NCBI GenBank assembly: GCA_964354375.1
Contig: CAYGZQ010000030.1
Span: 29,489 to 45,324 of the forward strand
Length of the DNA: 15,836 nt
Source: CAYGZQ01 sp964354375 [NCBI: uncultured Planctomycetota bacterium]
GTDB taxonomy: Bacteria; JAJVIF01; JAPKYR01
Direction: 5' to 3'
The notes below the pieces were generated by a model that did not search any database, had not been told where the DNA came from, and worked only from the letters and a program-made list of their open reading frames with translations. The position numbers were made by a program, and so were the translations under genes. Positions 1-6,760 of this stretch are shown piece by piece (within the stretch, counting starts at the first letter, position 1; every line of letters starts with the position of its first letter).

Positions 1-148
1 GATGGGTGATTCGCTTTGAAGAGAGACACCCATCCGCTCAATCTTCTGAGAGCCCCGTGGCGCCCATATGTTCGCCGCGGCGAACAGATGGGTGATTCGC
101 TTTGAAGAGAGACACCCATCCGCTCAATCTTCTGAGAGCCCTGTGGCG
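1..148. repeat. Tandem 62-bp hairpin repeat, two copies 86 bp apart
   Basis: Positions 1-62 and 87-148 are identical except at one base (C56 versus T142). Each copy begins with a perfect 8-bp stem, GATGGGTG pairing with CACCCATC, followed by a small CTC/GAG hairpin. The 24-bp spacer holds a perfect 16-bp palindrome, GTTCGCCGCGGCGAAC (70-85). After copy two, GTGGCG (143-148) pairs with CGCCAC (159-164). The left copy begins at the window edge, so the array may continue outside. It lies downstream of the gdhA terminator and encodes no convincing protein. It could be a dispersed structured repeat or a small-RNA element; I could not match it to a known riboswitch class. Confidence 0.75.
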
Positions 149-189
149 TACGTATGGGCGCCACGGAAGCTGCAGCGGACTCGAAACGG

Positions 190-211
190 AAAAGCCCCTC
201 CTGCGAGGGGC
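190..211 (-). terminator. Rho-independent terminator of gdhA
   Basis: Read on the minus strand, a perfect 7-bp stem (GCCCCTC, loop GCAG, GAGGGGC) is followed by TTTT. It lies 38 nt past the gdhA stop codon. Confidence 0.85.
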
Positions 212-249
212 CTTCTCATGTTCAGATGAAACAGCGAATCCGTGGACGC

Positions 250-1683
<1,434 letters not shown>

Positions 1684-1696
1684 TTAGAGGTCGGGT

Positions 1697-1725
1697 ATTC
1701 TACACCAAGGCCGGGAAAAAATCAC
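1697..1725 (-). promoter_or_regulatory. Possible gdhA promoter
   Basis: On the minus strand, TAGAAT (1697-1702) resembles a -10 box. The hexamer 17 nt upstream, GTGATT (1720-1725), matches the -35 consensus at only three positions. It would give a leader of about 100 nt. Confidence 0.35.
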
Positions 1726-1784
1726 CCGGAAACGGTCGCGGGAGCGGAAAACCGGTACATCGTTCCCCACTACCGGGATGCCGG

Positions 1785-1819
1785 AAAAGCGAACCTGTCC
1801 GGATTCGCAGTCCGGTTCG
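1785..1819 (-). terminator. Probable terminator after the 147-aa membrane protein gene
   Basis: On the minus strand CGAACC (1819-1814) pairs with GGTTCG (1795-1790). An inner GGA/TCC stem with a bulge extends it, and C plus TTTT follow. It lies about 38 nt past the stop at 1857. The bulge makes it weaker than the other terminators here. Confidence 0.5.
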
Positions 1820-1856
1820 TTTCGTAAGGGATCGTGGAGCGGAAGAAGGATCGCTG

Positions 1857-2300
1857 TTAACCCAGCGGACCGGGGGACAACCCCGATTCCTGTACTCCGG
1901 GCGCGCGGATCGCGGACTTCTCGCAAACAAGCATCGGCACGAGGATCGCCGCCAGCAGGAGGGTGAAGAGCATGGGGGCCGCAAGGATGGGATTGTTCGT
2001 GAAGGCCCAGCCCATCGAATTGATCGCCGAGTAGCTGAACATGCCGATCCCCAGAAGCGACAGTCCCCGACCCCATCTCTTCCCTTGGATCCATCCTATC
2101 AGCCCGACCACGGTGATCGCAGCCATGATACATTCAGCGGCCAGATGGAAGATCGGGATGCTTCCTTCAGGCTGGTTGGCGAACAGTCCGCGCGGGAACG
2201 CTCCGCTCGCGATATCGATCGGCCAGAGGAGGACAACCCAGATGGAATTCAGAATCAGAAGGGTGACCAGGATCACTTTCACGCGGGATTTGATGTCCAT
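1857..2300 (-). CDS. Small four-helix membrane protein, function unknown
   Basis: This 147-residue protein has four hydrophobic stretches at about residues 8-30, 52-72, 77-95 and 104-122, so it is probably an inner-membrane protein with both ends on the same side. A loop at 31-50 contains FANQPEGSIPIFH, and the C-terminal 25 residues are polar. I do not recognise a family and see no catalytic motif. The ATG at 2298-2300 is supported by AAAGGA about 8 nt upstream on the minus strand. The hydrophobic pattern and the ribosome site argue that this frame is the real one among overlapping open frames. It has a candidate terminator at 1785-1819 and appears to be a single-gene unit between gdhA and the tRNA region. 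Confidence 0.72.
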   Translation of the reverse strand: MDIKSRVKVILVTLLILNSIWVVLLWPIDIASGAFPRGLFANQPEGSIPIFHLAAECIMAAITVVGLIGWIQGKRWGRGLSLLGIGMFSYSAINSMGWAFTNNPILAAPMLFTLLLAAILVPMLVCEKSAIRAPGVQESGLSPGPLG

Positions 2301-2379
2301 GCACCGGGTCCTTTCGGGAGCGGGAGGTGTCGCGACCTGCAGCTGCGTCCCAGGTTAGTATCCGGGGGAGCGCGTTCCA

Positions 2380-2441
2380 GGATGCAGGGCAACAAAAGAC
2401 CCCCGACATCGGTCGGGAGTTCGAAGGTTCGAGTGGTCGGG
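2380..2441. repeat. 62-bp direct repeat, copy A (tRNA-Pro 3' end plus terminator)
   Basis: Identical at 60 of 62 positions to 3237-3298 (offset 857). The repeat contains a hairpin terminator and the last bases, with CCA, of a minus-strand tRNA. Similarity continues weakly beyond it into the tRNA body. It suggests an old duplication, or the footprint of an element at the tRNA 3' end. Confidence 0.9.
2394..2417 (-). terminator. Terminator hairpin, copy A
   Basis: On the minus strand CCCGAC (2417-2412), a short loop and GTCGGG (2407-2402) are followed by GG and the U-rich tract TCTTTT. It is the duplicate of the tRNA operon terminator at 3251-3274, with one base in the U tract changed to C. Confidence 0.7.
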
Positions 2442-2510
2442 GAGGAGAGATTCGAACTCAGACCCCTGACCTCCGTGCCTTTACGCTACCCACGCCGCAG
2501 CTGTGCGCTC
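2434..2510 (-). pseudogene. Decayed tRNA-Pro remnant
   Basis: The minus strand retains a 3' ACCA end, a T-loop TTCGAAT and stretches that align with tRNA-Pro at 3291-3367, such as GGTAGCG in the D arm and AGGGGTC before the T arm. However, the T stem has lost two pairs, the anticodon arm no longer pairs and is about one base short, and no 5' acceptor strand complements the GGGGAG-type 3' strand. A functional tRNA is therefore unlikely. The left end of the remnant is approximate. Confidence 0.6.
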
Positions 2511-2646
2511 TCATGCCCTGCATCACTTCCGTGCGGAGGCTGACTTCCGCGATTTCACTCTATCTAAATTACTGCAGATACTCCATTTTGTGCCGGGGGC
2601 AAGATTTCTGTCCGGGACACTTGATTGAGGGGCAAAGGCCTAAATC

Positions 2647-2660
2647 AGTCATTAATGACT
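2647..2660. promoter_or_regulatory. Perfect 14-bp palindrome, possible operator
   Basis: AGTCATTAATGACT is fully self-complementary and ends 14 bp before the putative -35 box at 2675. That is a position where a dimeric activator could bind. No regulator is identified. Confidence 0.45.
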
Positions 2661-2674
2661 TGGTACGCATTATG

Positions 2675-2702
2675 TTAAAAACAGGAATTCCTGGAGTATA
2701 AT
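2675..2702 (+). promoter_or_regulatory. Sigma70-type promoter of the secreted-protein gene
   Basis: A consensus TATAAT (2697-2702) lies 16 nt after TTAAAA (2675-2680, 4 of 6 matches to TTGACA). The predicted transcript starts near 2709, about 40 nt before the ATG at 2749. Confidence 0.6.
2682..2693. promoter_or_regulatory. Perfect 12-bp palindrome in the promoter spacer
   Basis: CAGGAATTCCTG lies between the -35 and -10 boxes, a classic position for a repressor or a MerR-type regulator. The assignment as an operator is inference from symmetry and position. Confidence 0.45.
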
Positions 2703-2748
2703 GACCACCAGATCGACTGCGCAAAGGAGTCGACAAAAGGAGAAACTC

Positions 2749-3195
2749 ATGAAAAAGTTGGTTTTCCTGCTAATTACGTTAGCGGTGATGATGTTGGTGG
2801 CCGTAGCCGTAATGGCCGACGACACCAGTGATCTGAATTACATGGAGTCAGTCAGAGCTGATTACATGGACAGGATCGACAGTGAGGGTCAAACAATGAT
2901 CTTTGACGAGATCAGACTTGTGGAAGAAGGATCCCCGTACAGTTTCCCTCTCACTGTGGGTACGGGCGACTACGAAATCTGGGGAGTCGGTGGGCCAGGA
3001 ATGCGGGACCTCAACATACGCATTTACTCGGACGATGGCACCTTGCTGGCTGAAGACACACAGACAGACAACTACCCGGTTCTTTCATTCTCAGAACCCG
3101 TATCGAGAAGTCACAGAGTCGAGATCGAAGGCTCTGAGTTCGAGTCCGGAATCGATCAAGGATATTACCTGGTAATCGTAATCAGGAATGACTGA
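2749..3195 (+). CDS. Small secreted beta-rich protein, possibly PPC-like
   Basis: This 148-residue protein has a clear Sec signal peptide: MKK, a hydrophobic core at 4-20, and a likely cleavage after VMA at residue 23. The mature part is acidic. From about residue 55 the pattern SFPLTVGTGDYEIWGVGG, then a Leu-Arg-rich strand, DDGTLLAEDTQTD and a final strand with GYYLVIVIR recalls bacterial prepeptidase C-terminal (PPC) beta-sandwich domains, but I would not assign a function. The ATG at 2749 has AAAGGAG at 2736-2742, six bases upstream; an earlier in-frame ATG at 2701 overlaps the -10 box and is not used. Codon use and GC look lower than in the neighbours. It lies between two copies of the tRNA-Pro terminal repeat, on the opposite strand from the tRNAs. 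Confidence 0.85.
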   Translation: MKKLVFLLITLAVMMLVAVAVMADDTSDLNYMESVRADYMDRIDSEGQTMIFDEIRLVEEGSPYSFPLTVGTGDYEIWGVGGPGMRDLNIRIYSDDGTLLAEDTQTDNYPVLSFSEPVSRSHRVEIEGSEFESGIDQGYYLVIVIRND

Positions 3196-3236
3196 CATGA
3201 CTGGTTAGAAAGGGCGATCCAGAGGGGCCTGTTGCC

Positions 3237-3298
3237 GGATGCAGGGCAACAAAAAACCCCCGACGTCGGTCGGGAGTTCGAAGGTTCGAGTGGTCGGG
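3237..3298. repeat. 62-bp direct repeat, copy B
   Basis: The partner of 2380-2441, with two mismatches (3255 and 3265). It covers the terminator and the 3'-terminal bases of the intact tRNA-Pro. Confidence 0.9.
3251..3274 (-). terminator. Rho-independent terminator of the tRNA operon
   Basis: On the minus strand CCCGAC (3274-3269), a short loop and GTCGGG (3264-3259) lead into GG and TTTTTT (3256-3251). It begins 17 nt past the tRNA-Pro CCA end. Confidence 0.88.
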
Positions 3299-3367
3299 CA
3301 GCCGGGATTTGAACCCGGGACCCCTAGCCCCCCATGCTAGTGCGCTACCGGGCTGCGCCACTGCCCG
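3291..3367 (-). tRNA. tRNA-Pro (GGG)
   Basis: The acceptor CGGGCAG pairs perfectly with CTGCCCG. The anticodon arm CTAGC-ATGGGGG-GCTAG places GGG at 34-36, and the T arm is CCGGG-TTCAAAT-CCCGG. Discriminator A and an encoded CCA follow. C1-G72 is the usual bacterial proline identity pair. It is the last tRNA of the operon. Confidence 0.95.
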
Positions 3368-3425
3368 ACATCCATCATTTTACCCCCTCGCCCCCTCTCA
3401 AGTCTATGGGGAGGGGGGTGAGGAT

Positions 3426-3501
<76 letters not shown>

Positions 3502-3532
3502 TCGCTGACTGCCGAGTACATCCTTAAGATTC

Positions 3533-3610
3533 TGGCGGGACGGACGGGAATCGAACCCGCGACCTCCAGATTGACAGTCTGGTATTCTAACCTAGCTGAA
3601 CTACCGCCCC
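3533..3610 (-). tRNA. tRNA-Asp (GTC)
   Basis: Acceptor GGGGCGG pairs with CCGTCCC, with one G-U pair. The anticodon arm CCAGA-CTGTCAA-TCTGG gives GTC, and the T loop is TTCGATT. Discriminator G, as expected for Asp, and encoded CCA are present. Confidence 0.95.
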
Positions 3611-3707
3611 GCGTTAATCCTCACACCAACCGAGCACCGGAGTATACACGATTTTCTCAGATGCCCGCAAGACGGTTCCGCCCGAAGGCGGGTCTCTATC
3701 GGGAAAC

Positions 3708-3784
3708 TGGTACCCCCAACGGGATTTGAACCCGTGTTGCCACCTTGAAAGAGTGGTGTCCTGGTCCGTCTAGACGATGGGGGC
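3708..3784 (-). tRNA. tRNA-Glu (TTC)
   Basis: The anticodon arm CCACT-CTTTCAA-GGTGG has one G-U pair and gives TTC. The T arm is ACGGG-TTCAAAT-CCCGT. Acceptor GCCCCCA faces TGGGGGT, so the first pair is G1-U72 instead of G-C, and the discriminator is A rather than the G common in Glu tRNAs. CCA is encoded. Confidence 0.93.
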
Positions 3785-3824
3785 CCGAGGTCCCTTGAAC
3801 TTATCAAGAATCAGGTTTTCGATC

Positions 3825-3900
3825 TGGTAGGCCGTGCGGGAATCGAACCCGCGACGCCCGGATTAAAAGTCCGGTGCTCTACCATCTGAGCTAACGGCCC
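3825..3900 (-). tRNA. tRNA-Lys (TTT)
   Basis: The anticodon arm CCGGA-CTTTTAA-TCCGG gives TTT, and the T arm is CGGG-TTCGATT-CCCG. Acceptor GGGCCGT faces ACGGCCT, again with a G1-U72 wobble. Discriminator A and encoded CCA are present. It is the first gene of the tRNA operon, 32 nt after the -10 box. Confidence 0.95.
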
Positions 3901-3932
3901 TCGATGCGCCAGATGGAGAGGCGCAATCTTTT

Positions 3933-3961
3933 AACATACCATCCCGCGGTTTATCTGTCAA
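3933..3961 (-). promoter_or_regulatory. Promoter of the tRNA operon
   Basis: On the minus strand a consensus -35 TTGACA (3961-3956), exactly 17 nt of spacer and -10 TATGTT (3938-3933) precede tRNA-Lys. Five tRNAs then follow on the same strand up to the terminator at 3251-3274. Confidence 0.88.
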
Positions 3962-4056
3962 TTGACCTTGTGGGAGAAGCATCGTGCATCCAGGAGTTGA
4001 TTCTGGACAGGCTGCCCTCCTGCCGGTTGGAAAGCCGGGGCACCCGGGGATCAGTG

Positions 4057-4103
4057 CCGGTAGCAGCTACCTTGCCGAAGACGGCAAGGATAGCAGCTAC
4101 CGG
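4057..4103. repeat. Long imperfect hairpin upstream of iorA
   Basis: Two arms of about 21 nt, CCGGTAGCAGCTACCTTGCC (from 4057) and its near reverse complement ending CTACCGG at 4103, surround an AAGA loop. One arm carries a single extra base and there is one A/A mismatch. GCTACCGG is repeated once more at 4107-4114. There is no U tract, so it is not a typical terminator. It lies about 37 nt before the iorA promoter. Confidence 0.7.
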
Positions 4104-4139
4104 CGTGCTACCGGCGCTGCACCTCGCTTCTCAACCCGG

Positions 4140-4168
4140 TTGACTAACCCGCGGATTGTGCGTACACT
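4140..4168 (+). promoter_or_regulatory. Promoter of the iorAB-acyl-CoA synthetase operon
   Basis: TTGACT (4140-4145) and TACACT (4163-4168) are separated by 17 nt. Transcription would start near 4175, giving a leader of about 49 nt before iorA. This is a near-consensus sigma70-type site. Confidence 0.78.
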
Positions 4169-4223
4169 GAACCGCCCTGCGAGCGCGGCTGCAGGATTTC
4201 GGGTTTTCCGGAAGGATCCCATC

Positions 4224-5822
4224 ATGCGCGAAACCTCCGTGTTGCTCGGCGATGAAGCTGTAGCGCTTGGCGCGATCCATGCGGGAATTTCGGGCGTCTA
4301 CGGCTATCCGGGCACTCCGTCCACGGAGATTTTCGAGGCGGTGCAGATGTACGGGAAGGACTCGGTGCACGCGGTCTGGTCGACAAACGAGAAGGTGGCG
4401 TACGAAGAAGCGCTCGGGATGAGCTACGCGGGGAAGCGCGCGCTGGTGACGATGAAGCATGTCGGGCTCAATGTCGCCGCGGACCCGTTCATGAACTCGG
4501 CGATCACCGGCGTGAACGGAGGCCTGGTGCTCGCGGTCGCGGACGATCCGAGCATGCATTCGAGCCAGAACGAGCAGGACTCTCGATACTTCGCTCACTT
4601 CGCGATGATTCCCTGCCTGGAGCCGGGCAACCAGCAGGAGGGGTACGACATGGTCCGGGAGGCGTTCGAGCTGAGCGAAGTGATGAACGTCCCCGTGATG
4701 GTCCGGCTGGTCACAAGGCTTGCGCACTCGCGCGCGAATGTCCTCGTTCTCAAGCAGGGTCGACCCCAGAACAATAACAACCCATCCACCGACTGGACGA
4801 AATGGACCCTTCTCCCGGTGAATGCACGCAAGAACTTCGCCAGGCTTGTCGAGAGCCGTCCGAAGCTTGTTGAGGAATCGGAGGAGAGCAACCATAACGC
4901 TCTGACGATCACTGACGGCACAAAGAAAGGCATTATCACGAGCGGCATCGCGGCCAACTATGTCTTCGAAAATCTCCCCATCGATCAAAAGGATTTCTCT
5001 ATCCTCATAATAAAGCAGTACCCCATGCCGGTGGGGAAGCTGAGGAAGTTCGCGTCGGCGGTCGATGAGATACTCGTTGTCGAGGAGGGCTACCCGTACA
5101 TCGAGGAGCATCTGAGCGGATTTCTGGGGCTTAACGACAAAACGGTCCGTGGAAAGCTCACGGGCGACCTTCCTCGCACCGGGGAGCTGAACCCGGACAG
5201 TGTTCGGTCAGCGCTGAGGATGCAACCGCTCAGCGCGATGCATAAGGCGGGGCAGCTTGCGGGACGTCCGCCGCAGTTGTGCAAGGGATGTCCGCATGCC
5301 GACACATTCAACGCGCTCAACGAAGCAATGAAGGACTTCCCGTCGGGGCGGGTTTTCAGCGACATCGGCTGCTACACTCTGGGCGCGCTGCCTCCGTACC
5401 GGGCGATCGAGAGCTGCGTCGACATGGGCGCGAGCATATCGATGGCGAACGGCGCCGCCCATGCGGGAATAAGACCGGTGGCGTGCGCGATCGGCGACTC
5501 GACTTTCACCCACAGCGGCATCACTCCGCTTCTTGACGCGGCGGCGATCGACAGCCCGATAACGGTTTTCATCATGGACAACGGCACTGTCGCGATGACC
5601 GGCGGGCAGCCGACGTACGGAACAGGCGGCAGGCTCGAAAGCATTGTTAAGGGTCTCGGAGTCCCGCCCGAGCACGTGATCTGCATTAACCCGGTCCCGA
5701 AGGAGCATCAGAGGAACGTTGAGATAATCAGGCGGGAGCTTAGGCACGAGGGTTTGAGCGTGATTCTCGCGCAGCGGGAGTGTCTGGAGGAGTTGAAGCG
5801 GAAGAAGAAGTCGGGGGAATAG
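4224..5822 (+). CDS. iorA: Indolepyruvate:ferredoxin oxidoreductase alpha subunit lacking the ferredoxin domain
   Basis: With IorB this thiamine-diphosphate enzyme oxidatively decarboxylates aryl- or indolepyruvates to acyl-CoA, CO2 and low-potential electrons. The 532-residue chain has the N-terminal pyrimidine-binding domain with YGYPGTPSTE (27-36), a middle transketolase-C-like domain (about 235-300), and the TPP-binding domain with CKGCPH (353-358), SDIGCYTLG (379-387), GDSTFTHSG (424-432) and MDNGTVAMTG (451-460). Typical IorA proteins run to 600 residues or more and end in a two-cluster ferredoxin domain. This one stops at 532 with a lysine-rich tail and has no CxxCxxC motif after 520. 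The ATG at 4224 has GGAAGGA at 4210-4216 and lies after the promoter; the open frame continues upstream to 3984 but those 80 residues are not family-like. The exact 2-oxoacid substrate is uncertain. Confidence 0.93.
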   Translation: MRETSVLLGDEAVALGAIHAGISGVYGYPGTPSTEIFEAVQMYGKDSVHAVWSTNEKVAYEEALGMSYAGKRALVTMKHVGLNVAADPFMNSAITGVNGGLVLAVADDPSMHSSQNEQDSRYFAHFAMIPCLEPGNQQEGYDMVREAFELSEVMNVPVMVRLVTRLAHSRANVLVLKQGRPQNNNNPSTDWTKWTLLPVNARKNFARLVESRPKLVEESEESNHNALTITDGTKKGIITSGIAANYVFENLPIDQKDFSILIIKQYPMPVGKLRKFASAVDEILVVEEGYPYIEEHLSGFLGLNDKTVRGKLTGDLPRTGELNPDSVRSALRMQPLSAMHKAGQLAGRPPQLCKGCPHADTFNALNEAMKDFPSGRVFSDIGCYTLGALPPYRAIESCVDMGASISMANGAAHAGIRPVACAIGDSTFTHSGITPLLDAAAIDSPITVFIMDNGTVAMTGGQPTYGTGGRLESIVKGLGVPPEHVICINPVPKEHQRNVEIIRRELRHEGLSVILAQRECLEELKRKKKSGE

Positions 5823-5837
5823 AAGAGCCCCCCTGTA

Positions 5838-5952
5838 GTCCCCCCCAAGGGGGGGACGGCGATATTGAATGTCCCCCCCAAGGGGGGGACGGGATCCTCG
5901 ATAGTTTCCGCAAGGGGGATCGCGATCTTGATAGTCCCCGCAAGGAGGGGAC
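5838..5952. repeat. Four tandem G/C-run palindromes between iorA and iorB
   Basis: Units at 5838-5857, 5871-5890, 5904-5920 and 5934-5952 have the form GT-C7-AA-G7-AC; the last two are eroded. Their starts are 33, 33 and 30 bp apart. Each perfect unit folds into a 9-bp G/C hairpin with the two A bases in the loop. They fill the 153-nt gap between iorA and iorB. The same motif recurs at 15785-15836, so it is a dispersed repeat of this genome. The reading frame through it joins iorB in phase but is not thought to be translated. Confidence 0.85.
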
Positions 5953-5975
5953 GGCGAGGAGACCGAGGAGTCGAG

Positions 5976-6722
5976 ATGCAAACCGACATCCTGTTAGCCG
6001 GAGTGGGAGGCCAGGGGATTCTTTCCCAGGCGTACGTCATATGCAACGCCGCGCTCGAGGAAGGCCTCAACTTCAAGCAGGCGGAGGTCCACGGGATGGC
6101 GCAGCGGGGCGGGGCGGTCCAGAGCAACCTTCGCATCTCGAGCGAGCCGATATCGAGCGACCTGATTCCAAAGGGAGGCTGCGACGTGCTTCTGGCGGTC
6201 GAGCCGCTCGAGGCGCTTCGGTATCTGGAATATCTCGGTCCCGGCGGTTTCATCGTCACCAGCATCAACCCGTTCGTCAACATTCCGAACTACCCCGACG
6301 CCGATTCTCTCTGGAAAGAGTTCGAGAAAGCCGGCGATGTCATACCGATCGACGCCCAAAGCATAGCGAAACAGGCCGGTAACGCTCTCTCCGCGAACAT
6401 GGTGATGCTCGGAGCGGCGTCCACCCGCCTGCCTTTGAAGGTCGAAGTTCTCGAGAAATGGGTCGGCAATCTGTGGAAGGCCAAGGGCGACAAGGTGGTT
6501 GCGACAAATCTGAAGGCGTTTCGATACGGTCGCAGGATGGCGGAGTTTCTCACTGAGGCGGCAAAAGCGGGAATCGACCTTTCCGGTCTGCGCGCTCTTA
6601 CCGAGAACGTGCCGGTCGAGCACGCGGACATCAAGTCGGTGCCGCGATGGGTCGTGCTGCTTAAGGAGAATCCCGGCGAGAAGTGGTCCGAGGTCATCGC
6701 GGCAGAGATCGACGGGCGGTAG
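5976..6722 (+). CDS. iorB: Indolepyruvate:ferredoxin oxidoreductase beta subunit
   Basis: This 248-residue subunit of the gamma-type domain family of 2-oxoacid:ferredoxin oxidoreductases pairs with IorA. The family's signatures are the N-terminal GVGGQGIL (9-16) and the HGMAQRGGAV stretch (39-48), followed by a Rossmann-like core to about residue 185. IorB proteins are usually near 190-200 residues; the extra C-terminal stretch of roughly 50 residues (EFLTEAAKAG onward) may be a local docking extension. The ATG at 5976 is chosen because GAGGAG (5965-5970) precedes it by 5 nt. An in-frame ATG at 5865 would translate the palindromic repeats and has no ribosome site. The 153-nt gap to iorA is unusual for obligate partners. 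Confidence 0.92.
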   Translation: MQTDILLAGVGGQGILSQAYVICNAALEEGLNFKQAEVHGMAQRGGAVQSNLRISSEPISSDLIPKGGCDVLLAVEPLEALRYLEYLGPGGFIVTSINPFVNIPNYPDADSLWKEFEKAGDVIPIDAQSIAKQAGNALSANMVMLGAASTRLPLKVEVLEKWVGNLWKAKGDKVVATNLKAFRYGRRMAEFLTEAAKAGIDLSGLRALTENVPVEHADIKSVPRWVVLLKENPGEKWSEVIAAEIDGR

Positions 6723-6760
6723 GGGTACGGCATGCCGTGCCCGTACGTAACACCAGAAAA

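Noticed and set aside
1-148. CRISPR array
   Set aside because: Only two long repeats (62 bp) with a single 24-bp palindromic spacer and no cas genes.
3984-4223. 80-residue N-terminal extension of IorA
   Set aside because: It includes the hairpin and the promoter, is not family-like, and ATG 4224 has a good ribosome site.
4131-5111. A 326-codon minus-strand frame over iorA
   Set aside because: iorA is clearly the coding strand; the antisense product has no family features.
5838-5952. CRISPR-like array from regularly spaced palindromes
   Set aside because: The repeats are short palindromes of C and G runs, the intervals are only about 13 bp, and the later units are eroded.
5865-5975. Longer iorB with an N-terminal extension from ATG 5865
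   Set aside because: It would translate the palindromic repeats, lacks a ribosome site, and the ATG at 5976 has GAGGAG at the right distance and begins at the family's normal N terminus.
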